This document shows, one piece after another, positions 33,789 to 45,500 of a stretch of 64,000 bases of DNA. Position 1 is the stretch's first letter, and every line of letters starts with the position of its first letter. The DNA comes from Taxillus chinensis (lineage: Eukaryota > Streptophyta > Magnoliopsida > Santalales > Loranthaceae). Both the position numbers and the translations under genes were made by a program. The stretch lies in NCBI GenBank assembly GCA_023512835.1, contig CM042092.1, positions 4,843,293 through 4,907,292 of the forward strand, in the 5' to 3' direction. The notes under the pieces are model-generated. The model was not told where the DNA came from, did not search any database, and saw only the letters and a list, made by a program, of their open reading frames with translations.

Positions 33789-35530
33789 ATGTCTAGCAGA
33801 AGGTCGAGGCAATCGGCTGGAGGGCATCGAGGCTCACAGATGATCAGATGATTGAACTTGTGTCCAAGTTGCAGCAGCTTCTAACTGAGATTCATGGTCG
33901 GCGACGCCCAAAAAGGTAGCCACCAATTAATAAGGCTTCCACTCCACATGTTCATTATTCTTATTTACAAATCCCTACATGTACATTATTGTTGCGTTTT
34001 TCAATTTTGATGAACTTTAAATCATGTTTAGTCCTATAATAATTATAGGTCACATACCATATATATGCTGATGGCGCGCATGCAGCTTTAGATAATCAAT
34101 ATATAGTACCCTGAATAATAAAAGCTTTTGCAATGATTTAAAGAATCGGTTGTTTAAGACTGAAGCATATGCGGAATTGTGGCGTACGTGTTATAGAGTC
34201 AGATATCCGCACCCCAAAAGAAAACGATGCAAGAACATGAAAAATTGTTGTTTGAAACATGAACTACTCTACTATATATACGTTCAAACTCCCAGTAAAG
34301 ACATTCTACCATTACCATCAGTCCTTTTGAAATTACGTAAATCCCCTACAAACACTCTACTTGGCTCCGATGCCTGCTTCCGCCCAACGGAAAAGCCTTG
34401 TCTCCTTTACAAGAACACCATCAATTATAATCATTGTAATTTCAGTCGTTGACTTTCATCTGTCAATCCACCAGCCAATCCCACGAATCAGTCGATCAAT
34501 CTTCACCTACTAATACTCAAAAACAGATTTCTCAGCTTCCAGTGTTTCGTTAAATTTAGAAAATAATCAATGAAAAATCAATTTTTGGACAACTAAAAAT
34601 GTTTTTGATGGCGTGTTATTTAACCATCAAATTTGAAGGTATTATATATTTTTAAAATGTTATGGGTAAACATATTATATTATGCTCTTTAAACCTATGT
34701 TTTTTTACAAATTCAATTTGTGATATACATATAGATAATTCAATTAGTAACAGAAAATGTACCACGTAAAGAGAAATCGGAGTTGATTTTTAACATTTAA
34801 ATATGATAAATGTTTTTTTCTTTAACTTATATAATATTTTATTTGTAAAGATAAATTTTGATGGATTTTAATATTGAGACCTTGGGTTGACTGGACTTCA
34901 CCGTGATTTTTTGAATATTTTATCTTTATTTTGAATATATTATTTTGGATACTTTTAATAAGTTAAAATGTTATTGACTTTTAAAATATTGTATTAGCTT
35001 ATTAATAGATATGGGAAAAAAAAGTTATCTAAAACCCACTTAAGTCATTCTGAAACCGGTAAGTCTCGAATACCAAGTCTCCAATTCTATCGATTCTCCA
35101 ACCAATTTCATCTTTTCTTGGTGTGACTTTAAAAATTTTAATTATAACCTTTTTTGCATATATAAATTAATATATTTATAGTTTTTAAAATCTTAATTAA
35201 TATTTGAAGTTTGTAAAAAGTTGAGGCTTCTTGAATTTTTTTTTTACGTACGCTTGAAACGTTTTTCGATTAAAAAGTATTATGATGCTTTTTTAAAGCA
35301 ACATAGTTATTAATTATTGCCGTGACATATATCTTAACGCTGTCGAAATGGTGTGTAATTTATGTATATATTTCGGATTTGTGCAGGTATCGGCTTCAAA
35401 GGTTTTACATGAGACGTGCAATTACATACGAAGCCTGCACAGGAAGGTTGACGACCTGAGTGACCTTTTGTCCCAGCTCTTATCTACCATCGACGGGGAT
35501 AGCCCTGAGGCTGCCATAATTAGGGTTTAA
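33789..35530 (+). pseudogene. PRE: PRE/ILI-type atypical bHLH gene, two exons, frame-disrupted as written
   Basis: Exon 1 (33789-33915) starts MSSRRSRQSAGG, the hallmark N-terminus of PACLOBUTRAZOL RESISTANCE (PRE)/ILI proteins. It shifts frame near 33815 and resumes in another frame with DDQMIELVSKLQQLL and EIHGRRR. A second 1-base discrepancy near 33907 puts the exon end out of phase. The intron (33916-35386, 1471 bp) is bounded by GT and CAG. Exon 2 (35387-35530) reads [32 protein letters not shown] and [12 protein letters not shown], then stops a few residues short of the usual RSLL-type end. PRE proteins are about 90-residue nuclear HLH proteins lacking the DNA-binding basic region; they sequester inhibitory bHLH partners and promote cell elongation downstream of brassinosteroid, gibberellin and light signals. 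Promoter and splice sites look intact, so assembly indels are as likely as true decay. Confidence 0.85.
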
Positions 35531-36499
35531 TTGTGTAATCTTTTATTTTGGGCGTATAAATTCCACCCACACCACTTATTTCCTTAAGTGGTTTGCATGT
35601 TTTAAATTGTGCTTTCATGGAACCATTCTCGTCACTACCTACCCAGGTCTCTGGTGTGTATATATATATATATATATATAAACGGCGGGAACATGCATGC
35701 AGGAATTAATAAATATGCATTACAGGCACAAATAAATATATAAATAGATTCATTTTAAAAATAAATAATAAAAATGAGTACAATTCATTCATTTATATTT
35801 TAAAATTTATGAAATGAATATGTAATCGTAACACGTTCTTACATGAATTATGACAAAATTATGACAAATTTAGGAAAAAAAAAAAGAGTTTTTTTCTCCT
35901 AAGAGGAAAAACCGGATGAACACGTCATTGTTTCAAAAAAAAAAGAAAAGAAACAACCCAACAAATATTATTTGCACACCATGTTAATGAATTAGGATTT
36001 TCTACATATGGTGTAGTCTACTATAATTATGTCATTTTGATATTTTTATATTAAAGCTATACTATTTTGATATGCGGTTTTTTAAAAACTGAAAACGATA
36101 TAGTTTTAGATGTACTACATCGTGTAGCCGTAGAGGATTTGAACTCTATGTTAACACTCATTCATTTCAAACCTTGATCCACTTGAACTGTAGCGTACGT
36201 ATGAACCGCAGACTCTCGGCACAAAAACGGCGATCCTAGTTTGAGTCATAAATGTGTTGTATACCTTCTATCCTTAATTAATTTATAGATCTATTAGTTT
36301 TTGAGTCATAAATCTAGTAAGCATTGATGACACTATTTTCTTATGGATCTTTGATATTTGGTATTTCCAACAAATTGGTAGAAATTGTGATTTTTAAGTT
36401 AGTTAAATTTGTTCATGGTACCTCAAAGTTTAATTTTAATAAATTTTATAGCTAAGGCATGAATTTCAAGTATAATTTAGCAAATATCGTTTTATGTAG
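35531..36499. other. downstream region of the PRE-type gene
   Basis: A short (TA)n run lies at about 35658-35680. The stretch 36000-36140 (GATTTTCTACATATGGTGTAG and, at the other side, TACTACATCGTGTAGCCGTAGAGGATTT) has partial inverted symmetry and may be a small decayed MITE. No gene recognised. Confidence 0.4.
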
Positions 36500-37648
36500 A
36501 TTAATTTATTGAAACTTTTAATTAGTCTATTACTAATGCTCTAACTTGCTGGCTAGTGGGGAGAATTGACCAAACTTCACTCCGAAGTAAACAATTTCTG
36601 CTACTTGTATTCTTGATGGTGTCTATATCTTGTACATGCTTGTTTATAAGCAACTTAAAATATCTCCTCGAGGGATATCCTCTGAAGAAGGTTACATGAG
36701 ATCCCAATCTCATGTCTTCTCTCCTCTAAAAACAACATCACATATGGCAGATAGTTTCTTAATGGAAGGATCATACACGTCATAAGCCTTAGTATCATTT
36801 TCTTATCCAATAAACACCAACAAAGAGCTATGAGCGACAAATTTTTTTGATATGGCCATTGATCGGTTTTAATGCACTATACACCCAACAGTGTGCATAT
36901 GATGTACAAGCGGCTTTTACGTTTGTGCCATGGTTCATACGACGTCATTCCCACCACACTCTTGATTAGTGCACAATTAAGGATATATATTGTAGTTGTA
37001 ACAAACTTTCCAAAATTTTTGCTAACATATTCATGCTCTTCACGTATATCTACTATATATAGTCATTAATCATTAATAGAAAGTATCTCTTATCAGTTGG
37101 GGTGTAGGACTATGATGGGTCCACATAAATCACTATGTACTAACTCCAACACCCCGCTTGCTTTAAAAAGTTTTGCTGGCAGAAATTGATGTGACACTAT
37201 TTAATAACCAAGCAACCTTGAAGAAAACTCCATAATGGTTGATGTATCTTCCATGATCATGTGATCAAATTGTCTTTTCAGTACTTATGCTCTTTCTTTT
37301 TTGATACATTCTTCTCCTACACTCATTTGCTAAATAGCTTACCATGCCACCTTTGTTGACTTCTTCTCTACAATTACCATCATCATTGTATCCGGCATAA
37401 CCTTTGGGATTACAGCGAGAGCACCATGGTCGTTATCTGCTTCCATTGGTGCATCACCTTCAATCGCCTTCCACATGCCAAATGCGTACAAGATGATCTT
37501 CTTTTTTATAACCCACATGTCATAGTTTGCTTTATTCAACATAAAGTTTTGGATTGGAATACCACTACTTCGCGTCACTACTCTGGGCACCTACATCTTC
37601 TTCTCATTACTAAATCACCCATTTCCTTAGGTGTGATACCAAATGTTG
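36500..37648 (-). pseudogene. decayed Ty1/copia element (gag and integrase-region remnants)
   Basis: On the minus strand, 37339-37590 encodes a copia gag start (IPIQNFMLNKANYDMWVIKK, FGMWKAIEG). Further along the strand are traces of the integrase region (a LELVHSDLCGP-like block near 37130) and the post-integrase motif (about 36690-36840, frames giving KAYDVYDPSIKKLSYV and DVVF). All frames are interrupted. Just upstream of gag the minus strand reads ...ATTTCAACA followed by TTTGGTATCACACC, matching a copia LTR end plus primer-binding site, so the 5' LTR lies to the right and has been split by the gypsy solo LTR. Deletions have removed most of pol. Confidence 0.7.
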
Positions 37649-37662
37649 AAATATAATCGATA

Positions 37663-37667
37663 TATAG
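37663..37667. repeat. target-site duplication TATAG, left copy
   Basis: TATAG precedes TGTTGGACCCC and recurs exactly at 41499-41503 after ...GATGACA. Confidence 0.8.
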
Positions 37668-38029
37668 TGTTGGACCCCATTTTGATCAGGTTAGTTCACA
37701 AATGTGGAAAACCTTAAAATGCTCTAAGCCAAGCACTAAGTGATAAAGGATAAAATTTAGAGAACAATACACTTGACCGTGCATAATTCCAAGTTAAAAG
37801 GAAGAAGTTAGGGCTAAAGCAGTTATAGTAAAAAAAAAAGTCAAATCTATAGCATCGTGGTGGTGGTCGGGCATTGTGAGTCGTGGTCCTGAAGTATCGT
37901 GATCAAATTCGGATCATCGTGGTCAAATTCGGATCATCGTGGTCAAATTTGGAACATTTGGTCCTTATACCGGGTTTTCGATTATCAGAATACACCCAAT
38001 CATCCGGATAAGGACTCAATAACACGGTA

Positions 38030-38250
38030 AAAAGGATTAGAGCGATCCTTAGCTTACAGGTAAGGAATCCGAGCAATCTTTTAATACGGAATAAGAAATC
38101 CGAGCAATTCTTAACATAGAGTAAGGAATTTGAGTGATCATTAACATGGAATAAGGATCCAAACCTTCCACTAGCGCAGTAAGATCGGGCGATCTTAATT
38201 ACAGATAAGGATCAGCGATGATTAACATGGAATAAGGAATCTGAGTGATC
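38030..38250 (+). repeat. degenerate tandem array GGAATAAGGAATCCGAG(C/T)GATCATTAACAT
   Basis: Units of about 30 bases with the core TAAGGAATCCGAG-CAATC/GATC recur through this part of the gypsy LTR and continue after the nested solo LTR at 40057-40250 (AATAAGAGATCGAAG, TTAAGGATTCGAAGCGATC). The insertion therefore landed inside the array. Confidence 0.7.
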
Positions 38251-38252
38251 AT

Positions 38253-40051
38253 TGTAGGTTCCGTGCACAACGAAAGCGTGCCGTTCGGATCCTAAACGAC
38301 CGTATAAAATTATGAAATTTTATACACGGCATCTAAGAAAGTGGAACCTTCATCTAGAGGTGTTTAATTGAAATTTTAAAAGCAAAATGGAAAATTACAT
38401 ACTCGTAATTTCCAACGATATCTGTGCTCGTCGGTGCAACAACTCCAAGCCAGGAGCTCTCTAGAGCGTCCACGTGCACCCCCGGACACGGACGTCCGTC
38501 CCACGTTCAGGTGCTAGCACTTGCTTAAAGACTCACGAATTCGTCTGTTTGATCAACTTATTGCTCCACGTACAACGTCTGACAAAGCGGTACTTTCCCT
38601 ACTTAACTGCAACTTAGAGCAAAGGGGAGGGGAGAGACGAGAGAGGTGGGAGAATGAGTTTCTTTGTTCTCCAAAGCACCCAAAAATCATTTCCATGAAT
38701 TTCCACTACTCCCCTCAATAATATATGCAAAAGTCCCATTATTAATAAAATAACACTTTTATTTTATTTATTTTGTTTTATTAGCCACCCATTTTCAAAC
38801 CTAGGATGTAACCCTTTGAAAATAGGCCCTAATAAACCAAAAACATGGGCCACTCATGTTTCCACTTAATGGTATGACATATGTCCCTCTCGTCTCATCT
38901 CTGTGGGCCCCATCTGCCGTGTGGACCCCAATGGAACCCGAGCGCCAAAAAACCTAAAGCTGGACACGTTCGACCGTGGCAATCTCCCAAATTCAGATAT
39001 TCCTCGGAATTCCTAAACGATGATCCGAATCACTTATTCGGCTCGAATAGTGATTTTGAGTCGATTAGCAGTCACAGGCTCTTATTGATTCCGAATGAAT
39101 CAAAGTGGACTGATTTCTTTAGTAGCTTCCATTGAACTACTGGACCTACCAAATACACTATTGTGTGACCCTCAGTTCCTTCCTCAATGGCGATGGTCCC
39201 ACCATAGTCCGTTAACGTTGTCTAGCAATACCATACAGCGACCAAAAAGGATGAGATATATCAGAGTAAGTCAACAACTTCCTATAACGTTCCATTGTGT
39301 ATTTTAATCCTTTTGTCTCGGACATCGCAACAAGTAGAATGCATACCTATGCCATCAGTCCTATTGCTTGTTATATTTTTCTTTGACTTTATGATGGACG
39401 TCCCCGGGAACACCATGGCCATGGATTTCAATCTGATTCCTACACCAAGTCAAAGGCCAAGTGATGTCATCTTCCATAACTTGGAAGGGACAAATCCTCT
39501 CTTGACCCATCTGTTATTGTCATACCAGTCATGACATACCTAACACAAGCTTACCTCGAGCATCTGTTATGGTTTTTTCATCATGTATCAAAGTATGTGA
39601 TTCGTGTATACAATAACAATGGTCTCAAATCGAGGACCAATACACACTTATAGATGGAACGATCAATGGCATCTTGATGTGCCGTTCTCATTATCGGGTC
39701 AATCCTCGCGATCTCCCAAACTTGGAGATCACCAAGTGCAACACTATGAAAGTGTCTCAATGCTTATGAGCCCCAACACTTGAGTCGGACATCTTCCGTG
39801 TCCAATCGAAGATGTATCTAGACCTTAGGACATATAGTTTAAGATATTGTTATAACATGCAATAAGTTCTCATTATAGCTGGGACTACTATAAGCTGATT
39901 GATGCGACAATATACTATGGACATTATCGTGATGTGAACGCGAAGTATAATAAACATACTGCTATAAATATATAAACACATAATGTGTAAATACAACGAA
40001 ATTCCAAGATATACATGTACAGTGGTTGGGTCTGAGGCACTCAATCCAACA
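38253..40051 (-). mobile_element. nested solo LTR, probably Ty1/copia
   Basis: This 1.8-kb block reads TGTAGGTTCC... to ...CAATCCAACA on the plus strand, that is TGTTGGATTGAGTGCC... to ...GGAACCTACA on the minus strand. It is flanked by a perfect ATCAT duplication (38248-38252 and 40052-40056). No second LTR or internal coding region is present. The length and TGTTGG start are like the copia LTRs at 8771 and 16277 although the sequence is different. Orientation is inferred from the TGTTGG start. Confidence 0.75.
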
Positions 40052-41503
40052 ATCATTAACACTTGAATAAGAGATCGAAGCCTTCCATTAACCTGATTAA
40101 GGATTCGAAGCGATCATTAAACCTCAGAGTAAAAGGGATCGAGTATTCCACTAGCTTCGAATAAGCCTCAATGATCCGAAATGATCCAGAACTTCATTAA
40201 GTCGGAATGATCCGTAACATCAATGATCCGAATATGCTTATAATGTTCTGAGATGTCTTCAATTATCTCGAAAACTCGAGTTAACATCGCCACATTGTAT
40301 GACCTCCTGACCTCTCGGGACACATTTTCAAGAAATCACAAAAACTCTTTTCAATGTCTTGGAACTCTCATCATATGGGAATTGGTGGCCGACTAGACAT
40401 TAATTGCGAACTCCTCGAGTAGTGTGTAATAAGTACGTCTGGAGTTCTAAGGCATTTAATGGAAGCACTTCCCCTATTTCAAAGAGGTCGATATCCCTTC
40501 CTCAACCTCTATAAGGCTACTCGCCAGAACAAAAAAAGGACAAGAGCGCAAAGCTTAGAAGCACAACAAAAAGCAAAAGGAGAGAGAGGAGGATTCTAGG
40601 AGGGATTATTCCGAAATTGAAAATGATGGATACACGACTATCCTAATCTTTGGCACACCGTCTCAATCTTTGCTAGAATCTTTTTTTGTTGTTCCTCAAA
40701 CATTCCAAGGAAGGAGCCAAGTATTAGCAAGAGCATTAGCCTCAATACTTCTAGATTTTTTCTCTCTTCCTTTTCTTCCTTTATCTTTTTATTTTCCTAA
40801 ACAAAACACCAAGATAAACCTTAAATCTTTTTTCAAAACAAAGGCTCCCGTATGTCGTGGGGATTGAGCCCCATGCTCATATCTCGCCACTCTACTAACA
40901 TCGTTAGTTATAATGAATTTGAGCTTCATAATATACTCTTCATGTTACCGAACCTTCTTTGTTTTTTCTTAGATAAAACACAAAAAATAAACCTTCTTTA
41001 GAAAAGATAAAAGCCCCAACATCCCTAGGATTGAATGACATGTTCATATCTTTGCCATTTGGGCCCCATATCAATTGTGACAATAGTCTTTATCTTAGTA
41101 AATTTTATTCTACATCATTACCACTGGGGATCAATTCTCAAATTTGGTTTTTTTCTAAATAAAACTTCCCTTGTCCCTAAAAAAGGAAAAAAGAAAAAAA
41201 AAATTAAAACAAACAAGCACCCATAGACAAGGATTACGTACCAATTTTAGGTACTATGGGGGTGCAAGAGTTCTTCTTCCTTCCTCACACGTAACTAACT
41301 CTCGAACTTTATTTTCTGGAACCATAAACCCCTTTTAGGTGGCCAAACACCTTCATTTTTGTTTGGTGGTGACTCATTCTTTTCCTATCTCTCTTTTTGG
41401 TTTTGTACAAGCTATGTCAATGATGCCTCAATGAGCAAATCTCCATCCAAAAAGAGTATTTCACGCCGGTTTCGAGCCCAGGGCAACGAATGATGACATA
41501 TAG

Positions 41504-42179
41504 CGTGAAAAAATGTAGAAATTTTTTTTTGTTGCTCATAATCACTACAATTACTGGATTTCTTTTATATAAGCAATTATAAAGATTACATGAATTGACT
41601 TGCTAATAAAACAAACGTGTAGAGCAATTTGTGATTACCAACAATAGAAGCATGGTTAGTTCTATAGACATAACTGCTAAATATGAATATTTTTTCCAAA
41701 CTTAATTTACACCTTGATTAGCATGACACAAAGAAAATGAAACAAATTAGTTGGAAACCACTAACCGTACTCCTAACAATATGACCTTATTTACCAATAA
41801 CATTCCTTTCACTATTGCTTGTAATACCTTGTATTGATTTCAAAGATTTGCTCCATGATACTCATGTCTTTTATTTTTTAGCTACCTTAAGATTTTCTCT
41901 TTGGTTGGTACTCTTCCTCAATTCTCCTTAATGAAATTTTTCCCGATGTTTTATTGTTGGCCTCATTGATACTCGCTCCTTGTTGGTTAGGTTTGTTTTT
42001 GTTGTTCTCATGGCCTTTTTAGGTTCTCAGTGTTGTCAGTAGTAGGTGTTTAGCAATAGGGCGGTAGGATATACTATATACCTATACTTGGTTGAACTAC
42101 TTCTAGAGTAATATCTAAGAGTGAGCTCATAGTAGGGAGTCTAATTATATATTGTATTCATCAGTATAATCTTCTTAAG
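41504..42179. other. probable continuation of the split copia LTR, then unassigned DNA
   Basis: The sequence right of the gypsy solo LTR should be the remainder of the minus-strand copia 5' LTR that starts at 37644-37662. No clear outer end of that LTR was found. Confidence 0.35.
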
Positions 42180-42530
42180 TATTTTAACGGACCCAAAGAT
42201 CCACAAAGTTGAAGACTTGAAGATCCGAAGCATCAATGTTCTAGTGTTCAGTCGGGTGAAGAGTAAGATTTTAAAGAATCGAAGCACGAATGGTGAAAAA
42301 TCGAAGACCGATGGCAAAGGTCAAATATTAGCAAATCAGAGTTCTATTGGACGATGGCTCCAAATTAGAACTTGAAGACTCAAAGACTCGGAGACTCGAA
42401 GACTCAGACACGATAATTAGATTGATGTTTGGCTCCAAACTAGAAGATCGGACTATCACTAGCTCTAAATTGGAGACACTAATTAGAAGATCTGAAGCTT
42501 CTAACTCGAATAATAACACATCGTAAGTAC
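42180..42530 (+). repeat. degenerate minisatellite, GAAGACTCGAAGACTC / GATCCGAAG theme
   Basis: Short units such as TTGAAGACTTGAAGATCCGAAG, ACTCAAAGACTCGGAGACTCGAAGACTC and ATTAGAAGATCTGAAG repeat irregularly. The composition resembles gypsy LTR repeat arrays elsewhere in the window. Confidence 0.6.
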
Positions 42531-45500
42531 ATCTTCGAGGCTATGCGCTCATCATCTTGAGGCAAAACGCGGATGAGCACACCGTCTTTGTAAGTTATTC
42601 GATCGATATACCTAGAGTAATTAAAGTGTCAGAATGAACACGTGGGAGATTATCGAAGCTAGAATAATATGACTCAACGTTGGGGATAAGAGATGGAATA
42701 TTATTAACCAACTGGCAGGATTAACGCAGTGGCCATCCTATAAAAGTAAAGGAATATACCTCACTTTTGGTAAACATTATCCGCATAAAATCAAAAGAGA
42801 TACTAAAACGCGAACGAGAGAAATTCAAAAAAACAAAGAAAACTTTTGATACTCAGATTTACAGTGAGTTAATTAAGCATCATTTATTTGTATTCAATGA
42901 ATAGATAATAATTTGTCAAAGGAATGGTTGATGGTTAAGAGGTGCAAACAGTTGTGTACGCAGGAGTAGATTATGAAGAAGTTCATCATAGTGAGTAAGT
43001 TAAAAATAATACTATTTTGTAATTGCATTTAAAAGAAAGAAAGTTAATACTGTTGTAACTATGATAAGACCTTACTATATTAAAGGATATAATAGATTGG
43101 TCTCGTTGTACATACACCCTCACTATTATAAAAGATCACATTGATCAAACCACGTATATCATGTATCTTTGTCTTTTATTTTTATACATACTGCTACAAA
43201 TGTGATCCTGCAAACACACTAAGACACCACCCAAGATGCAACACATCTGAGATTAATCCATGATAAACAACTTGCTCTTTGTAAGAGGTTAAAACTAAAG
43301 AATTAGTTTTAAGTATACATATTCACCCCTCCCCCTCTTTGTATAGGTAACTTATTAGAACCTTGTTGGAATAGTGGGAATATCGGTTTTTGAAAAATGA
43401 TGTTTGTTGTGGCCTTTTTAAATCTATCCACCAGATTAATTCCTTTCCTCACCATATATTCCGATGGGTGGCCACCCAACTATAAGGGAATGCATTTTTG
43501 GTCCCAATCTGGGTTATTCTTCCCCATCTCCCCATTTAATTTTGCCTCATCCTAGTTTACTTCACCTATTCATCTTGTTTTGGCAATTACTTTGAAATCA
43601 ATCTTGTCTCTCCTAATCGGCCACTTGGATTGGTTACTATTGGTTTTTGGCAAGTTGTTTATTTCTAATTTAGCAAATTTTTGTTTCTCTTATAATAGTA
43701 TTAAAGTACGTGTGGATTGATACGAAGAGAAAATGGATATTTGTTTTAGGGTGTATTTGGTTATTTGTTATGTTTTTGTGGATGTTTTTTTGGTTTAGGT
43801 TATTTTTTAGTTTCTAAAAAGCACAACATGTAAGTGTAGAGTCCATTGAAAAGGGCCAAAAATGACAAAAAGAAAAGAAGAAGATTTTATCTAAATCTTG
43901 TTTGATTCTCACCTAAGGAGAATTAATCGCATGTGTCAGCTAATTATACCGATTATACTCTATCATTGGGATGAGAGTAAGTTAATAACAACAAACAAGA
44001 ACCAGGTGAGCAAACAAAACAACTTAGGGACTCAAAAAATGATCCATCATTCGAATCTCATTGGAAATGATATCTAACGATGCTCTCTTCACGTAGATTA
44101 TCCATCCGCCTGAAAGTGGCAATTACAATCAACCGTTCTCCTCAAGAATCACAAAACTAGAATTTCCAAGACACTCCAGAGATGATCCTAACAATTTGGC
44201 TCCACTGTATCAATCAATTTTTTATTTTTAGGAAATTCATGAAGATCATAATGTCAATTGGCTTTGTTCCATCTAGATGGGAAAAGCTAACCAATGGAGT
44301 AAATGGCTCACATGGGTTTGTAATGAGGAACAAAGATTGATTAGTTTAAATTATTGAAAATGGAAGGAGAACAGGTTTGGTCTTTACTGAATCAAAAAAT
44401 TGGTAAAGGCGTTGTCATGGGTTCAAAAAATTAGTGCATTTAAAGAATATAACAAAAATAATTTGAATGATTGGGGACCAAGTTTGGCTTGGTGGGGCAT
44501 AAAAAGCACTATGGAGTACTTTCCAAGCCTCAACGTAGATTATGGGCGACATTAGAATATTCCAAGCGAAAAATGGTAAAAAAAGCGATTAACTTAGGAA
44601 AGATGAAAAATGACCCGATTTCTTTATCAAGAAAAACCACTTTCGACCCTACTTCCAAAGCAGAATAATAGCCCCACCCAAGCCTCCTTTACTAATTCCC
44701 TGACTAAGCATGCATCCAAAGCAATCTTGGGATAAATCTAAAAAGAAGCACCAGAAGTATTATGTTTTAATTACAAAGATAATTTTATACAGAGACACAT
44801 GTTTATGTTTTTTTATTAAATTAGTTAAATTGTTTTTTACCTATCTCATAAACTCTTGATTTATCTACTTATTCCTTAGTGGATATTTACCCATGAATAA
44901 TTGTAGTCTCACTTCCCTCAATTGGTTCTATTTTAGTTATTTAATTTTATTTTTATATGTTTTGTTTGTTTGTTTTTTAAATATGGGATAGTAGGAAATG
45001 TGCCCCATGTAGTAATATGGTGTTAGATGCTAAAAACAAAGACATTTATCACTGGCTATTATAAGTCCAAATAATTAAATTAAATATTGATTAATTAACA
45101 TGTGATTATGCTAGGACTGGTTTTAAAATACATTATTTCATTGTTTATATATTTTTGACTTTTATGACTTAGAATTTTTCCAATTTTTGTTGGTTAAGTT
45201 CTAATTTTGTTTGGATTTTTTGAAAGTTAAAAAATATATATAAAAGTTTTATTAAAGCATTCTAAGATTTTTTTAAAATTGTTTAAGTTTTATTTTTAAA
45301 AAAACGTTTTAATTTTAATTTTTTTTTTAAAGTTTTAGAGTTTTTAAAATGAATTTTATTTTTTATTTTAAGTTTTTTTTTGTTTGTTTTTAAGAGTTTT
45401 AAAGTTCTTTTTATTTTGAGTTTTATTCTTATGAAAAACAATTTAAAGCTTTTGAGGTTTTTATCTTTATTCATTGGTTCTAATTTTTATTTCTCTAGTT

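Larger units (their letters stand above)
37668..41498 (+). mobile_element. solo LTR of a Ty3/gypsy (Tat/Ogre-like) element, split by a nested solo LTR
   Basis: The block starts TGTTGGACCCC and ends GATGACA, with a perfect 5-bp duplication TATAG on either side and no internal domain, as expected after LTR-LTR recombination. Removing the nested LTR leaves about 2.0 kb. The right third (41230-41498) has the order typical of Tat/Ogre LTR ends: GGGGTGCAAGAGTTCTTC, CACACGTAACTAACTCTCGA, ACCATAAACCCCTTTTAGG, TTTGGTGGTGACTC and CACGCCGGTTTCGAGCCC. Before the nested element it contains a 21-bp tandem repeat (TCGTGGTCAAATTCGGATCA, 37900-37950) and a GGAATAAGGAATCCGAG-type array. The family call rests on remembered consensus phrases. 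Confidence 0.7.

Noticed and set aside
34150..34452. 100-residue plus-strand frame within the PRE intron
   Set aside because: No domain or splice context; intronic DNA open by chance.
41461..41485. tRNA-like motif GGTTTCGAGCCC
   Set aside because: It resembles a T-arm, but no cloverleaf can be built around it; the phrase is typical of Tat/Ogre LTR ends.
43465..43480. Palindrome GGGTGGCCACCC
   Set aside because: A 12-base palindrome alone is within chance expectation in 64 kb and has no supporting context.
45283..45474. Lysine-rich minus-strand frame
   Set aside because: It is the translation of a T-rich low-complexity tract.
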